Shown: positions 15,622-25,744, counted from the first letter of the stretch. The stretch: 64,000 nt of DNA from Paenibacillus piri (GCF_004354045.1 NZ_SMRT01000001.1:1074172-1138171); one strand, 5' to 3'. Notes: generated by a model from the letters alone, not told the origin. Numbers and translations are program-made.

Positions 15622-18600
15622 ATGCTTAAGTCAGCAGCTGTTCGTTGCATGAAGATCATGTTGGCATTTGTCGTGCTGTTCTCTGTTCAAGTAAAGGCAC
15701 CAGTATTTGCAGAGACATCCCAACAGGCAGACACAGCTCGATCAATGATCGATTTCTTCAGAAAAGATCGTACACAAATCAATGCGGATCAAGTGTCGAG
15801 AGACGAGCTCATAGTCTACGGTGTATTTTTGTCCAATTTCTTTGTACCAGGTCAAACAAAGCTAAAGGATATGATCGATGCTTCGGAATCCGAAGGAACA
15901 TTACCAAAACGGGTAAGTACGAAATTCTTTGGATCGTCTGAAAATTATCAGCAAATCGTCAACGTCAATAACAAGCTGTATTCAGCGATCACTGATGTAT
16001 TAAGAAATTCGAAGTCGGCATTTGGATTGTATGCATCTCCCCCAACCGAAAGCTCGGTTCCGATGACGGGCAAGGCGTTATACGATAAGCTGGCTGGCGT
16101 TGATCAGGATCGAAAAATCTATGCTAAAAACGGCTCTCCTGATGCCATTGTGCTGGATTTGAACGATAAGGCAACTCGGGCAGCAATACAAGTGCTCTTT
16201 TCCTTCTCGCCTGAGTTGATCTTGGATAGTAAGAAAGGGATCAGGGCGTTGTCAGGTCTGTATATGGATGGAATCGGGAACATTTGGGGCGCTTATAACA
16301 ATGTTGGTATTGAGGACTATGTGTTGGTGCTTCCTGCAGCCTTAAACCCTGTTGTGTTTTCCGGTAAGGTCAATGACAGCAAGTTCCCTGTAGCGAATGT
16401 ATTTGTTATGGGAGGGGTAGTTAAGGTCACCGAGGACTTCCTCGAAAATAAAAGCTTCATGACTCCGTACTACAACATAAAGGAGTTCTTCACCAACGGT
16501 TCGTCCAATACAAGCCTTATGAATCAGAAGAACATGTTAAGCATTTACGGTATCCAGTCACCTTCAGCCAGTACCTCCTTCACAGGGGGTTCTAAGATTA
16601 AGGGAGCGGTGGGTAACTCCGATGCGATCATAATGCATAGCGATAAGGTTGAATCGAATCCATATGCGGATGTTGTAGAGTTCATTAATCAAACCTCGAA
16701 CTCAGTTTTTTCAGAATCCAAGGCTTCGATCCTTCTTACTATCGATGCTACTAAATTTACTGGTGGTAAGGAATATTTTGAGGATGAACAAAGTTTAAAT
16801 CCTTCGCAGAAATCAACTCTTTCTGACTATTTGTTCGGCGGTAGCGTCTTTTCCTTAAACCAACTGGCTGATGATATGTATTATTTTAACATTCAAAATG
16901 GCGCAAGTGGCGGTGAGGGCGATTGGAAGACTGACGATAACGCCTTGATGTTGAAACAAAAGATGTTCGCAAAAGAGATTAATGGTGAATTTAACTTTTA
17001 TTCTGGAGCTTATTTTGCTTCTCCGTTTAATCGGTTTATGCTGCAATACAATAATGCTAAAAATTCTGGTGATCAGGGAGCCGTTGACTTCTTAGTCAAC
17101 TATCTTAAAAACAACACTTTGGGTAAAAAGGTTGAATCAGGTTCTAAGGAGTTTAAGGCATTGAAGAGCTTCTTCGACTCAGGTGATTTTGGGACAGAAG
17201 ATCCAGACATAATTAACGATGCACTTAAATTGTTAAGGGCAGACAAGAATAATTTTGTATATAACTTGATTCCGTCTGCAATAATGGTTTCGGATAATAT
17301 AGTTGACTCGGGTTGGTTTAAACCAACTAAGATTTCAACAACTGGTTTTGGATTAACTGCAAACGATGATTACCTCGGTTACATCTCTGTAGCCATAAGA
17401 AACAGTACTGCGATTCTTAACAGATATAAAGGTATGCCGGATAACCCTTACTTAGAGTTTACTGGGACTGGGGTTTTCAGTGCAGGTAATGGCGGTAAGA
17501 TTGTAGGACACGATGATAAAGGTAAAAATGTAGGTAAAAACGGACAGAACGCTCTCTCCACATTGTTCTACAATTCGATGATTTACCGGATCTTCGGTAT
17601 GAATAACACCTTCGTAAGCAAATTGGACAGCGATAAGCTATATGCCGGGGACAAATATTCAGGTGTGCTTGGAGACTACACGGTCATGACAGCCGTAATG
17701 AACGGGGTAAACAACTTCCCAGGCATTTATTGGGGCTACATGGTTCAACTGCTTAACGTCCGAAAAGACGGAGAGGTTTGGAAAAGTGATCGTTTCTCAA
17801 ATGCTCTGCTTCCTCCGATGACCATTAATACAATGAGTGATGGTTTAAAGCTCGATGATATTATCGGGGCTAAGGGAGTTGTTCCGTCCGAGGAGAAAAC
17901 ACAGGAAGAAATGTCGAAGGATGTCCTAAAGAAAGTTTACGGTCTACTTCAAGATGGACCGAATGACTATCGGGATAAGTTGATTAAATCAACACAAGAC
18001 AGTTGGATTATTTCTACCCACAGAGCGATTACAGGTTCATGGATTGGAAACTCCTTGAGCGTAAGTGCCGGAGGTAACAGTTCCTACGCATCTGTAGTGG
18101 GGTATATTAACACCCCAAGTTTGAACGATCTGCCGTTAACACAATGGGTGTTAAGCGACTATAGTCATATTTACATGATTCTTATGGTTTTTGTTCTTGT
18201 CGGCGTTGTTGTGATGGTGATCTCGAAATTCAGGAACATTAGAGAAGGGTTATTACTTTTCATCTTAATGACAGTAGTCTTGATATTACCACAGTTCCTT
18301 ATATCTAACGTTATAAATTTATCTAATACCGTTGGAGACAAACTATACTCAGGCAGATTTAATTATTGGGCGATCACGCAGCACCAACAATCACTGTCAG
18401 CTTTGAATGCTACGAGGATGAAAGGTGACGAGAGCGATTATATTATCGCTCAGAATATGGACAATGCTAAAAATGTATATAGTTCTGATGTTGGGGTTCG
18501 TGTGAGGTGGATGTCTCCTAAGAAGGATGATGTATTCGATAAAATGTTCAATAAGAATCAAGCTACTCAAGGGTTTATACAGAATATAACCGTATTTCGG

Positions 18601-20757
18601 TGGTTGTTCAGTTCATTTCTTAATCAGGAAGAATACGTTTATGACGATCCGTTGGCTACTTACCTTTACAGACCTTACATTTCGATTGCCAATGAAGCGA
18701 AAAGCTCCTATGAATTATTGCGTCAAAGTATAACTCCGAAGCAGATCGCCGCGGATAAGGTAAAAGATGCTCAGACTAACTTAAAAGAGGCTTTAGACTA
18801 CAGATTCAAGTTTTTAACTGGCTCGGATTTGCAGGTAAAGTTCACACCAGATCAAAAAAGCTTGATAGAGTCTTCTGCAGTTTATTCCGTTCCAGGGCAA
18901 GACAAAAGCACTTTAGACAGCTATAGATTTTGGTCATTGAATAATGCGGATGTGTCAAGGGCAATCTTCAGAAACGATTATTCAACAAATGCTGGTATTG
19001 CTACAGATTCTTCAAATCCGTTTTACAATGCCTATTCTTTGTCAACCGAGGGTCCGTTCTATTATTTTTACAATATGTTCAAACAAAGATATTCAGGAAT
19101 CAACGGTGGCTTTAGAGGTGCTCTACTATCGGATGAAGTATTTAGAGTAAGGAGTGACAGTACCAAAGTAGACAGGAAGATGCGCGATTTCCTCGACTTA
19201 GAGGGGTTATTCACCTATGTTGTTCCGTATCTTGCACAGGGGAATGATTATGTAAATGGTTGGACTGCTCAACACGGTAAATCAATTGATAAATTCGCTT
19301 TCGAGAGTGGAGGGGTTCCTTCCGATCCTACTCTTAGCGAGAAATATGAGAACGAAAAATCGAAGAAGGAAAACCTCAAGCGGGTTTGGAAGCTTTATAC
19401 ACCTTGGGTTGATCAGCTTTATGGGCTTGATGTAATGAACAAAAATGTATCGATTGCGAAGAAAAAGGTTCTTGTTTCGGACACTCTGAACCCAGGTGCA
19501 TACGATACGGCTGGAAGACCAATGATTTTCTCGGAAGCTGATATGGCAGCCAAGGGTTATCAAGTATCTGATTTGTCTAATGTTGAGCTTCGAATTCAGG
19601 CAACATTGAGATCTACTTACGAAGATTTGAAATACCTCAACAATTATTATGATTTCTCGAATGATACTGTTGGAGATGATGTTTTAGTAACTGCGGCGGC
19701 AATGATGGCTACCTTCAACTTTAATCGGGAGTTCTCGGAAAATAAGTTCCTTGGAGAAAGTGTTGTCCAGTACCCTCAGAACTTCGAGTTAAAGAATTTC
19801 AACTATGATGCCTTTATGAGATTAACACTGCTTAACTCAACAGGGGAGCAATTGCTGGCGGAAAAAGATCTGTATGTCAGAGTTCTAGATAAGACATCAA
19901 TCTTCACAGGTCTTCTACTTCTAATGGCTGATTTGTTTGCAATTATAGTAATTCCGTCAATGAAGCTACTCGTACTGTTGTTACTGTTGTTCTTAGGTAT
20001 CGTAGTGAGTTTATCATGCTTGTTCTCGCCGCCTGATAATGTCTGGAAGGCAGTATTCAAAAATGTGATTTCTCCTGCTCTTTTGTTCTTAATATCAAGC
20101 ATCGGTTTTGCTTATGTGATCTCCCTGTTTATGGGTGAAGGATTAACGGGGTATGTAGGTGGGCGTAGTCCATCTCTTGGCGTTAGTGATCCAACAATTA
20201 TGATTCTGCTGATGATCGTAGTGGATGCCATCTTTGTATTCGTCCTATACAAAATCACTCGCTTTTTAATCGGATCGTTGAAGCGCCATGTCGAAACTGT
20301 GTTCCACTCCGCAGTTATGGCAGCAGCCGGTGCAGCTTCTGTTATCGGAAGTTCAGTAAGGAGTATCACCCGAAAGGGAATAAATGTTGATTCACCCTTG
20401 TCTGTAATCGGAAAAGCATCTAACACCATCTCCCAAAAAGCAGCTGGCATTGGTTCTGCCTTGAGAAACAATGTCTTCCCTCATAGAGATTACGGGAAAG
20501 GTGAAGCAGCCAATAAAGATACTCGAGAGAGAGTTGCAAAACTGTCATCGTCATCGTCGCAGGTAGAAATGCTTAGGTCAAAATTAAAGTGGGAAGATAA
20601 CACTAACGCTGAAAAGGATAAATCATCCTCGAGTCCTTCCAATAAGGACAAAGACCTTTCAAAATTTATCAACGATAAGACGTCACCTCACTCGAATAAA
20701 AAGACAAGCAATACCGATAAGGATAATAAAAATCAGAGCAAAGATCTACTGCCTTGA
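15622..20757 (+). CDS. Giant multi-pass membrane protein (possible VirB6/TrbL-like channel component)
   Basis: A 1711-residue envelope protein, the largest gene here. A Sec signal peptide (residues 1-31, ending VFAE) is followed by an ~810-residue outer domain. Two membrane helices follow (about 848-905: YMILMVFVLVGVVVMVI and LLLFILMTVVLILPQFL), then a second outer domain of ~500 residues, then a cluster of about five helices (1425-1555), and a charged, Ser/Lys-rich cytoplasmic tail. The helix cluster ending in a long polar tail recalls VirB6/TrbL-type channel proteins of type IV secretion, but I see no decisive motif, and no VirB4 or VirD4 ATPase is nearby. Ribosome site AGGGGGT. Neighbours 20922 and 23290 are likely partners. 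Confidence 0.7.
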   Translation: MLKSAAVRCMKIMLAFVVLFSVQVKAPVFAETSQQADTARSMIDFFRKDRTQINADQVSRDELIVYGVFLSNFFVPGQTKLKDMIDASESEGTLPKRVSTKFFGSSENYQQIVNVNNKLYSAITDVLRNSKSAFGLYASPPTESSVPMTGKALYDKLAGVDQDRKIYAKNGSPDAIVLDLNDKATRAAIQVLFSFSPELILDSKKGIRALSGLYMDGIGNIWGAYNNVGIEDYVLVLPAALNPVVFSGKVNDSKFPVANVFVMGGVVKVTEDFLENKSFMTPYYNIKEFFTNGSSNTSLMNQKNMLSIYGIQSPSASTSFTGGSKIKGAVGNSDAIIMHSDKVESNPYADVVEFINQTSNSVFSESKASILLTIDATKFTGGKEYFEDEQSLNPSQKSTLSDYLFGGSVFSLNQLADDMYYFNIQNGASGGEGDWKTDDNALMLKQKMFAKEINGEFNFYSGAYFASPFNRFMLQYNNAKNSGDQGAVDFLVNYLKNNTLGKKVESGSKEFKALKSFFDSGDFGTEDPDIINDALKLLRADKNNFVYNLIPSAIMVSDNIVDSGWFKPTKISTTGFGLTANDDYLGYISVAIRNSTAILNRYKGMPDNPYLEFTGTGVFSAGNGGKIVGHDDKGKNVGKNGQNALSTLFYNSMIYRIFGMNNTFVSKLDSDKLYAGDKYSGVLGDYTVMTAVMNGVNNFPGIYWGYMVQLLNVRKDGEVWKSDRFSNALLPPMTINTMSDGLKLDDIIGAKGVVPSEEKTQEEMSKDVLKKVYGLLQDGPNDYRDKLIKSTQDSWIISTHRAITGSWIGNSLSVSAGGNSSYASVVGYINTPSLNDLPLTQWVLSDYSHIYMILMVFVLVGVVVMVISKFRNIREGLLLFILMTVVLILPQFLISNVINLSNTVGDKLYSGRFNYWAITQHQQSLSALNATRMKGDESDYIIAQNMDNAKNVYSSDVGVRVRWMSPKKDDVFDKMFNKNQATQGFIQNITVFRWLFSSFLNQEEYVYDDPLATYLYRPYISIANEAKSSYELLRQSITPKQIAADKVKDAQTNLKEALDYRFKFLTGSDLQVKFTPDQKSLIESSAVYSVPGQDKSTLDSYRFWSLNNADVSRAIFRNDYSTNAGIATDSSNPFYNAYSLSTEGPFYYFYNMFKQRYSGINGGFRGALLSDEVFRVRSDSTKVDRKMRDFLDLEGLFTYVVPYLAQGNDYVNGWTAQHGKSIDKFAFESGGVPSDPTLSEKYENEKSKKENLKRVWKLYTPWVDQLYGLDVMNKNVSIAKKKVLVSDTLNPGAYDTAGRPMIFSEADMAAKGYQVSDLSNVELRIQATLRSTYEDLKYLNNYYDFSNDTVGDDVLVTAAAMMATFNFNREFSENKFLGESVVQYPQNFELKNFNYDAFMRLTLLNSTGEQLLAEKDLYVRVLDKTSIFTGLLLLMADLFAIIVIPSMKLLVLLLLLFLGIVVSLSCLFSPPDNVWKAVFKNVISPALLFLISSIGFAYVISLFMGEGLTGYVGGRSPSLGVSDPTIMILLMIVVDAIFVFVLYKITRFLIGSLKRHVETVFHSAVMAAAGAASVIGSSVRSITRKGINVDSPLSVIGKASNTISQKAAGIGSALRNNVFPHRDYGKGEAANKDTRERVAKLSSSSSQVEMLRSKLKWEDNTNAEKDKSSSSPSNKDKDLSKFINDKTSPHSNKKTSNTDKDNKNQSKDLLP

Positions 20758-20766
20758 GTAAGTTAG

Positions 20767-20802
20767 ACCCCTTCAACCGAATGAAGGGGTTCTTCTCTTT
20801 TA
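20767..20802 (+). terminator. Rho-independent terminator
   Basis: ACCCCTTCA pairs with TGAAGGGGT over a 6-base loop, then TCTTCTCTTTT; 10 bases after the giant gene's stop. Confidence 0.85.
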
Positions 20803-20921
20803 ATTAAAACACAGCAATTTGAGTAGGAGCATGTTTCAAATTTTGGGATGGGTATTCTGATCTATCTTACAACAATAAGAAGGAATTCTTTCTAATTCGA
20901 GACGTAAAGAGGTGCACAATA

Positions 20922-23030
20922 ATGTCGAGAACAGCTAAACCGCTTATTGGTCTTTTCCTACTAATACTACTCACTTGTGTTTTATTTTCAGGGAGAACCT
21001 ACGCTTCATCCATGTATGATGATAACGTCCCTTCACTTTTACCATCAAATGCTTATTACTTTGAGACCAACGGAGTCATGAGGAGAACTACGAGCGACAG
21101 TCAGTTGTTCGATCAAATTTTAAAGGACAGACAATCAAGTGTTATTGCTGATATGAAGAAAATTGGCGCAGATCAGTTTATTGATAAGACGATTAGCGGA
21201 GGGATCGATACCAGTGGGGGTATCGACTTTTGGAATTATGATCTTTCTCAGCTTCAACAGAGGAAAGAAAGCGTGGTGGTAACGATCCATCGAGGGTCGA
21301 CTCCCTACTCTATCTTCATTCCGAGGGGTAAGAAAGAGGTTCCTATCCCGAATGACCCTGAGGGCAGAACAATGTGGGTAGAAGTTAATCAAAAAGTCAT
21401 TAGTGCTTCTAAAGAAGCATTATCACGTTACTTACTCATGGTAAAAGAAGGAGTTATCTTTGGCAGCTTGGCAAGTAGCTACAATATCTATTCTATGTAT
21501 CCAGAGCAACAAGTACCTTTGACTGATATTCTTCAAGATGCAAAAGAAGCCAAGGGGGTTGCGCTTGGTTATCAAACAATAAAGTCTTCAGGGGTCACCA
21601 TGCGTTATTCATTAGACGGGTTTTACAATCCTTTATTCGGTAAGATGGACATATCGATGATTCTGAAAAGTGGTTTTAGTTGGACAAGTAAAGTCAACGA
21701 GGTGAAGATAGGAGCCGGTGGATCAGATGATAAAATAACCATTGGTATTTCAGATGAATTTCTTGATTTTATGCGACCGGACTCTCCGATTAGAGAAGGA
21801 CTCTTAAGCGATATTGATCGTAATATTGTCGCTAGTGCTAACGGGGTAAAGTCCGTCCGTGCCGCTCTTTCGGGGATCGCAGTTGAACCTAAAAATATGG
21901 TTGATGTCGGAATGCGTCTAATTGTCCCTTCAACGTTCAGTAAGAACGATTTAAAGAACTATCCTATCGTAACTGGTAAGAAGGGTTATAAACTGATCAA
22001 TGGTATTAAGATGCGGATCACAGAAAATATGATTTATAAATTCGATGAGGTCAGCGGCAAGAATGAGAAGTTAGGCAATTACGATGATTTTGGAATTTAT
22101 TTGAATAGCCTTGTTCTTGGATCGACAATAACTCCGGACGGACGAACTGTGGGAGCGGTTATTCCGTTGTGGTATAAGGAAGTTGTTGTGAGTACCGCCG
22201 CTTCGGACGCTGGAACTTTGTATTATACAGGACGGACGGTAAAGATGGGTAATGACTACAGCAGTAAGTTGTCATTAGACGGGATGAACAAGGATTTATT
22301 TGGAATCGACACAAAGTCATCGGGTTTGCAGGCAATTGATGTAAGAAAATTCGCCTTCACCGAAGAAGCAGATCACCTGAAAAGAGAAGATCATAATTCT
22401 GTAGGGCAAGCACCTGAAAACTTCCGGCTTAAACTCATTTTTAATACAACAGATGAAGAAGCCAAAGGGTTCAGTATCATCCGAAATAATTACTACATTG
22501 ATGACCCTAATCTCATTACATGGTTGGAGAGCAGCGAGGCTAAAGCAATGACCGGGGTAAAAGCAGATGTTCTGTATAAGCTAATCACTGGCGGTATAGA
22601 GATTGATAATAAGCCTTTGACTTATGAGCAATGGAACAGAATGCAGGAGATTCGGTCTGAGCTCGATTCGGCAGGTAAGTCTAAACTAATGACCTTCATC
22701 AAAGTGATTGTCCTAATTGCAGGAGTGTTTTTGATATTTTATTCTTTAATGCTGATTATCGCTTACTGGATCGATATTTTAAATCCTCTCTTTGACTTCT
22801 CGATTCTGAACATGATGACCTTTAAGAGACTGTATCCAGTTGCAGGAGAGGACGATATGGGATATATCACCTCTAAAGCTGAGGGAACCTCATACGTGAC
22901 CTTCCCGCGTATTCTGATTCATGGTCTTTTAGGTATGGTGTGCGGGTTGCTTTTCATCTTTGGTGAACCAGTCCTTGAGTTTATATTATGGATTTACTAC
23001 AAAGTTGTCAGCTTCGTTGGAGTTGTTTAA
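20922..23030 (+). CDS. Large signal-peptide membrane protein
   Basis: A 702-residue protein with a signal peptide (MSRTAKPLIGLFLLILLTCVLFSGRTYA, ~28 residues), a ~550-residue outer domain, and two C-terminal hydrophobic segments: about 588-617 (FIKVIVLIAGVFLIFYSLMLII) and 662-700 (ILIHGLLGMVCGLLFIFG and FILWIYYKVVSFVGVV). The overall plan, a large outer domain anchored by C-terminal helices, resembles that of its upstream neighbour. I do not recognise a family. The ribosome site AAAGAGGTG precedes the ATG. It has its own terminator on both sides, but the gene order suggests one complex with 15622 and 23290. Confidence 0.7.
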   Translation: MSRTAKPLIGLFLLILLTCVLFSGRTYASSMYDDNVPSLLPSNAYYFETNGVMRRTTSDSQLFDQILKDRQSSVIADMKKIGADQFIDKTISGGIDTSGGIDFWNYDLSQLQQRKESVVVTIHRGSTPYSIFIPRGKKEVPIPNDPEGRTMWVEVNQKVISASKEALSRYLLMVKEGVIFGSLASSYNIYSMYPEQQVPLTDILQDAKEAKGVALGYQTIKSSGVTMRYSLDGFYNPLFGKMDISMILKSGFSWTSKVNEVKIGAGGSDDKITIGISDEFLDFMRPDSPIREGLLSDIDRNIVASANGVKSVRAALSGIAVEPKNMVDVGMRLIVPSTFSKNDLKNYPIVTGKKGYKLINGIKMRITENMIYKFDEVSGKNEKLGNYDDFGIYLNSLVLGSTITPDGRTVGAVIPLWYKEVVVSTAASDAGTLYYTGRTVKMGNDYSSKLSLDGMNKDLFGIDTKSSGLQAIDVRKFAFTEEADHLKREDHNSVGQAPENFRLKLIFNTTDEEAKGFSIIRNNYYIDDPNLITWLESSEAKAMTGVKADVLYKLITGGIEIDNKPLTYEQWNRMQEIRSELDSAGKSKLMTFIKVIVLIAGVFLIFYSLMLIIAYWIDILNPLFDFSILNMMTFKRLYPVAGEDDMGYITSKAEGTSYVTFPRILIHGLLGMVCGLLFIFGEPVLEFILWIYYKVVSFVGVV

Positions 23031-23090
23031 CTGATCTAGAGATACCGCGAAAATTGAAACTTTAGGTTTTTGTTATAAAGCTTCCCCTTA

Positions 23091-23118
23091 AACCCTCCAC
23101 TCTTATGGAGGGTTTTTA
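23091..23118 (+). terminator. Rho-independent terminator
   Basis: AACCCTCCA pairs with TGGAGGGTT, followed by TTTATA. Confidence 0.85.
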
Positions 23119-23289
23119 TATTGAAACTTACAGGAAACTATCTGCCTTTATCGATCTAGTTCAAATTCAAGAGTATCGGGGAGAGCTAAACAATAATATA
23201 CGGGACTGGAATGCCAACATTACCATAACTCAACATTGCGATCTGCTTCAAGTCCAGAACCTTACCAGACTACCCTCCGAGGTGATTAT

Positions 23290-24105
23290 ATGAACCGAAT
23301 ACTCCTGCTCATGGCGATCCTCTTTTGTTTATCAGCTACGAGCATCTATGCCGCCGCTGACGATGTCAGGATCATGGAGCTTCCACAATCAGACCGAGAA
23401 CAGATGCAGGTCGTCTGGTCGAAGCTTGGAACAGATGGCAGTGCATTGATGGTCGAGTTCAAAACCCACAGCAACTTCAAGACTCACGATTCGCGTCTTT
23501 TTAAGTACGACACGATAACCGGCACCCTCATCTTCAACCATTCGAACTTCTTAGCAGCCACAGACAAGTCGAGAAAGACAGCTCTGAAATCCTTCATGGA
23601 AGAGCTTCACAAATCCAAGGTATCGGAATCGACGCAGCAGAGTATCACCAACACTTTAAGGCGCACCAGTACCGATCTCTCCGCAGCGCTTGACCCAATC
23701 GTAACCGACTCGGACGAGACTTATATCTATTTGGCATTGCGCATTTTGAGTCCATACTTAGATGTAATCAGGCTAATCCTTGGTATTGCAGCGATCATTA
23801 TCGTATTATTCCTCGTCATGCGTACTGTTCTGGACTTAGTTTACCTTGGACTCCCGTTTGCAAGGGAGCTAATGGAGGTTCGTTCTCAACAAAACGGTAA
23901 ATTTCGATTTGTCAGCAGCACGGCTGTTAACTCGATGAAGGAGTCGGAAACATCTATCGGTTCAGCAAATTACAAAAATGTGTATGTCCTTTACTTCAGG
24001 CGCATTGTTTTGCGCTATATTATCCTCAGCATCTGCTTGGGGTATCTAGCATTAGATGGTATTGGGCAAATCATCAAATGGTTACTGAACACGTACTTCT
24101 ACTAG
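23290..24105 (+). CDS. Membrane protein of the envelope block
   Basis: A 271-residue protein with a signal peptide (MNRILLLMAILFCLSATSIYAAA, about 22 residues), a ~120-residue outer domain, and hydrophobic segments at about 147-190 (DVIRLILGIAAIIIVLFLVMRTVLDLVYLGL) and 230-271 (YFRRIVLRYIILSICLGYLALDGIGQIIKWLL). ATG 23290 follows CCGAGGTGATT; the upstream in-frame codons lack a ribosome site. This is the third consecutive gene with the plan 'signal peptide, outer domain, C-terminal membrane helices'. A shared complex is likely; the family is not known to me. Confidence 0.7.
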   Translation: MNRILLLMAILFCLSATSIYAAADDVRIMELPQSDREQMQVVWSKLGTDGSALMVEFKTHSNFKTHDSRLFKYDTITGTLIFNHSNFLAATDKSRKTALKSFMEELHKSKVSESTQQSITNTLRRTSTDLSAALDPIVTDSDETYIYLALRILSPYLDVIRLILGIAAIIIVLFLVMRTVLDLVYLGLPFARELMEVRSQQNGKFRFVSSTAVNSMKESETSIGSANYKNVYVLYFRRIVLRYIILSICLGYLALDGIGQIIKWLLNTYFY

Positions 24106-24127
24106 CCCGAAGGGGCTTTTCTTTTTT
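24104..24127 (+). terminator. Rho-independent terminator overlapping a stop codon
   Basis: AGCCC-GAAG-GGGCT followed by TTTCTTTTTT. The stem begins inside the TAG of the preceding gene. Confidence 0.8.
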
Positions 24128-24327
24128 GCCCTGGAGTGCATCCGAATTTCCTGACCTAGCTCTATTGTTGATGGTTGCTTGTAGTCCCTTTGAAGGGAGC
24201 TCCGAATTTTAATTAATTTCAGGAGGAGAAAGGTCGAATTTCAGGATGGTTAACTCGACCTATTCTATAACACTAGAACTTATTTTTCGGGTTGCTTAAA
24301 AGCTCTTATACGAAGGGATGATCGAAG

Positions 24328-24834
24328 ATGGTAAAAGGTGAAGCAAAGAGTTCTGTTCATGTATTTGCGATTATTATCGTAGTAGCTCTAGGCTGTTGGT
24401 TCAGTTGGTATAGTAACCACCTTAAATTCATTAATATCCCATTGGGGTATGAGATCGGGAATTTAAGTTGGAAGAGTGGCGATGAAGTTGTTACAGTCGG
24501 CTCTAGAAAAATATCTATTGAAGAGTTTGATCGAAGTCAGCAAGAGTTAAATGCCAATTTTTCAAGCAATAATTTGTTTCAAATGAAAATGAGTGATAAA
24601 GCTATTATGAAGGAAGGTAGTAAAAAGCTTCACCTACTTGTTGAGAATCAAACAATCAATAAAGCCGATTTCTACTTTGATATTGTTCTTGACGACAAGG
24701 TAATTTACACCTCTGAAGTCCTAAAGCCAAGTCAAAAGGTGAACATCGTAAAACTCGATAAATCCCTTCCTTCCGATGTAAAGGGGTTAATGATTAAGTA
24801 TCATATATCAAGCCCTGTTGAAGGTTCTATCTAA
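24328..24834 (+). CDS. Membrane-anchored protein, paralogue of 10819-11391
   Basis: A 168-residue type II membrane protein: short N-terminus, one helix (about 11-27, FAIIIVVALGCWFSWY) and an outer beta-rich domain. The outer part (LFQMKMSDKAIMKEGSKKLHLLVENQ...KVIYTSEVLKPSQKVNIVKLDKSL...IKYHIS) aligns over its length with the protein at 10819-11391 (MFTLAVDSQSTYEKGSKILNLMVGNS...EVIYTSPQMKPKQYIKTAELSREL...VRYYVS). ATG with GAAGGGA at suitable distance. It closes the envelope block that the paralogue opens. Function unknown; an anchor or pseudopilin-like role is a guess. Confidence 0.7.
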   Translation: MVKGEAKSSVHVFAIIIVVALGCWFSWYSNHLKFINIPLGYEIGNLSWKSGDEVVTVGSRKISIEEFDRSQQELNANFSSNNLFQMKMSDKAIMKEGSKKLHLLVENQTINKADFYFDIVLDDKVIYTSEVLKPSQKVNIVKLDKSLPSDVKGLMIKYHISSPVEGSI

Positions 24835-24910
24835 GCATCAAAGGATGTTGCTCCCTTCCTCATCTTGGGGTATTATGGAAGAAGTTGAATAACACTCGAA
24901 TGCGGAAGCA

Positions 24911-24951
24911 CCGCAGACATTACCTTTGACGGGTAGAGTCTGCGGTTTTTT
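24911..24951 (+). terminator. Rho-independent terminator (CCGCAGA family)
   Basis: CCGCAGAC pairs with GTCTGCGG, then TTTTTTGCG. Loop and flanks resemble the terminator at 53201-53239 (both preceded by GCA). Confidence 0.8.
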
Positions 24952-24982
24952 GCGTTCAAAAACAAATCAGGAGGCGTTGTAG

Positions 24983-25255
24983 ATGAGTTGTTGTGTATTT
25001 TGTCAGAAGAAAGCTGAGATGCTGTTCAATCATTTAACCCACGACATGGGTTCCCTCTGCATGGATGATTACATGAAGCTTCATGGTTCCTGTGGGGTAT
25101 GCAGTACGAGCTTCATGCCGCCCGAGGTTCTTCCCGACACAGATTATCGTATCGAAGCCAAATTCATCAGTACTGGCGACAAGAACATTATGGTATGCGA
25201 CCACTGTTACGACTCGATCCGGAAGGAGTTCTCCCTTCTGTTCAAAGAGGGGTAA
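24983..25255 (+). CDS. Small zinc-ribbon protein
   Basis: A 90-residue protein with four cysteine groups: CCVFC near the start, LCMDDY, CGVC in the middle and CDHC near the C-terminus, which fits one or two structural zinc sites. Such short zinc-ribbon proteins are frequent on phages and plasmids and usually bind nucleic acid or proteins; no enzyme motif is present. Ribosome site CAGGAGG. Other CxxC proteins of this general kind are found here at 49159 and 63155. Confidence 0.65.
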   Translation: MSCCVFCQKKAEMLFNHLTHDMGSLCMDDYMKLHGSCGVCSTSFMPPEVLPDTDYRIEAKFISTGDKNIMVCDHCYDSIRKEFSLLFKEG

Positions 25256-25336
25256 CATTGACTTTCTGGCAACTTGATTGTTCAATACAGGTAACATCTG
25301 TAGTTGAAGGAAATTAGGCAAGGAGGGGTTAAGACA

Positions 25337-25744
25337 ATGTTTATTATAGAAGCTCACAACGGCAAACGGACTTGGATATCAGGTATCCTTCAAGATGAAG
25401 AAGCGGCGAAGGATTATTTCAATTCAATCCCCGAAGATTTGAGAAAATTCCAGAGTATCGTTTCGGTAAGTACGCTATCTTATCCGTTCTACATTGTTGA
25501 GGAGCGAAAATCCTTCAGATACTTGAACCGAGCCGATGTTGAAGGTCTATTCGACAGTATCAGTAAATTGGACGATGAGGATCATGTTTACTTCAACCTA
25601 TACTATAACACTCAGGATTACCGTCACTCGGAGCCAGGGGTAGATTATATGGGGATCTTGAACCACATGCACATCGACAACCAGTTCCTTATGAATTATC
25701 AACGATACGGCAAGGACTTATTGGTAAGGAACAGGATGGCGTAA
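25337..25744 (+). CDS. Hypothetical protein
   Basis: A 135-residue soluble protein with a strong ribosome site (AAGGAGGGG) before ATG 25337. The sequence is aromatic and acidic (YPFYIVEERKSFRYLNRADVEG, DHVYFNLYYNTQDYRH) and lacks cysteines, signal peptide or membrane segments. I do not recognise it. It lies 80 bases after the zinc-ribbon gene, on the same strand, and may share its transcript. It is followed by two stable hairpins. Confidence 0.6.
   Translation: MFIIEAHNGKRTWISGILQDEEAAKDYFNSIPEDLRKFQSIVSVSTLSYPFYIVEERKSFRYLNRADVEGLFDSISKLDDEDHVYFNLYYNTQDYRHSEPGVDYMGILNHMHIDNQFLMNYQRYGKDLLVRNRMA

Noticed and set aside
15622..24105. Calling the envelope block a conjugation (type IV) system outright
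   Set aside because: Only the plan of the membrane proteins hints at it; no VirB4, VirD4, relaxase or oriT is recognisable in the window.
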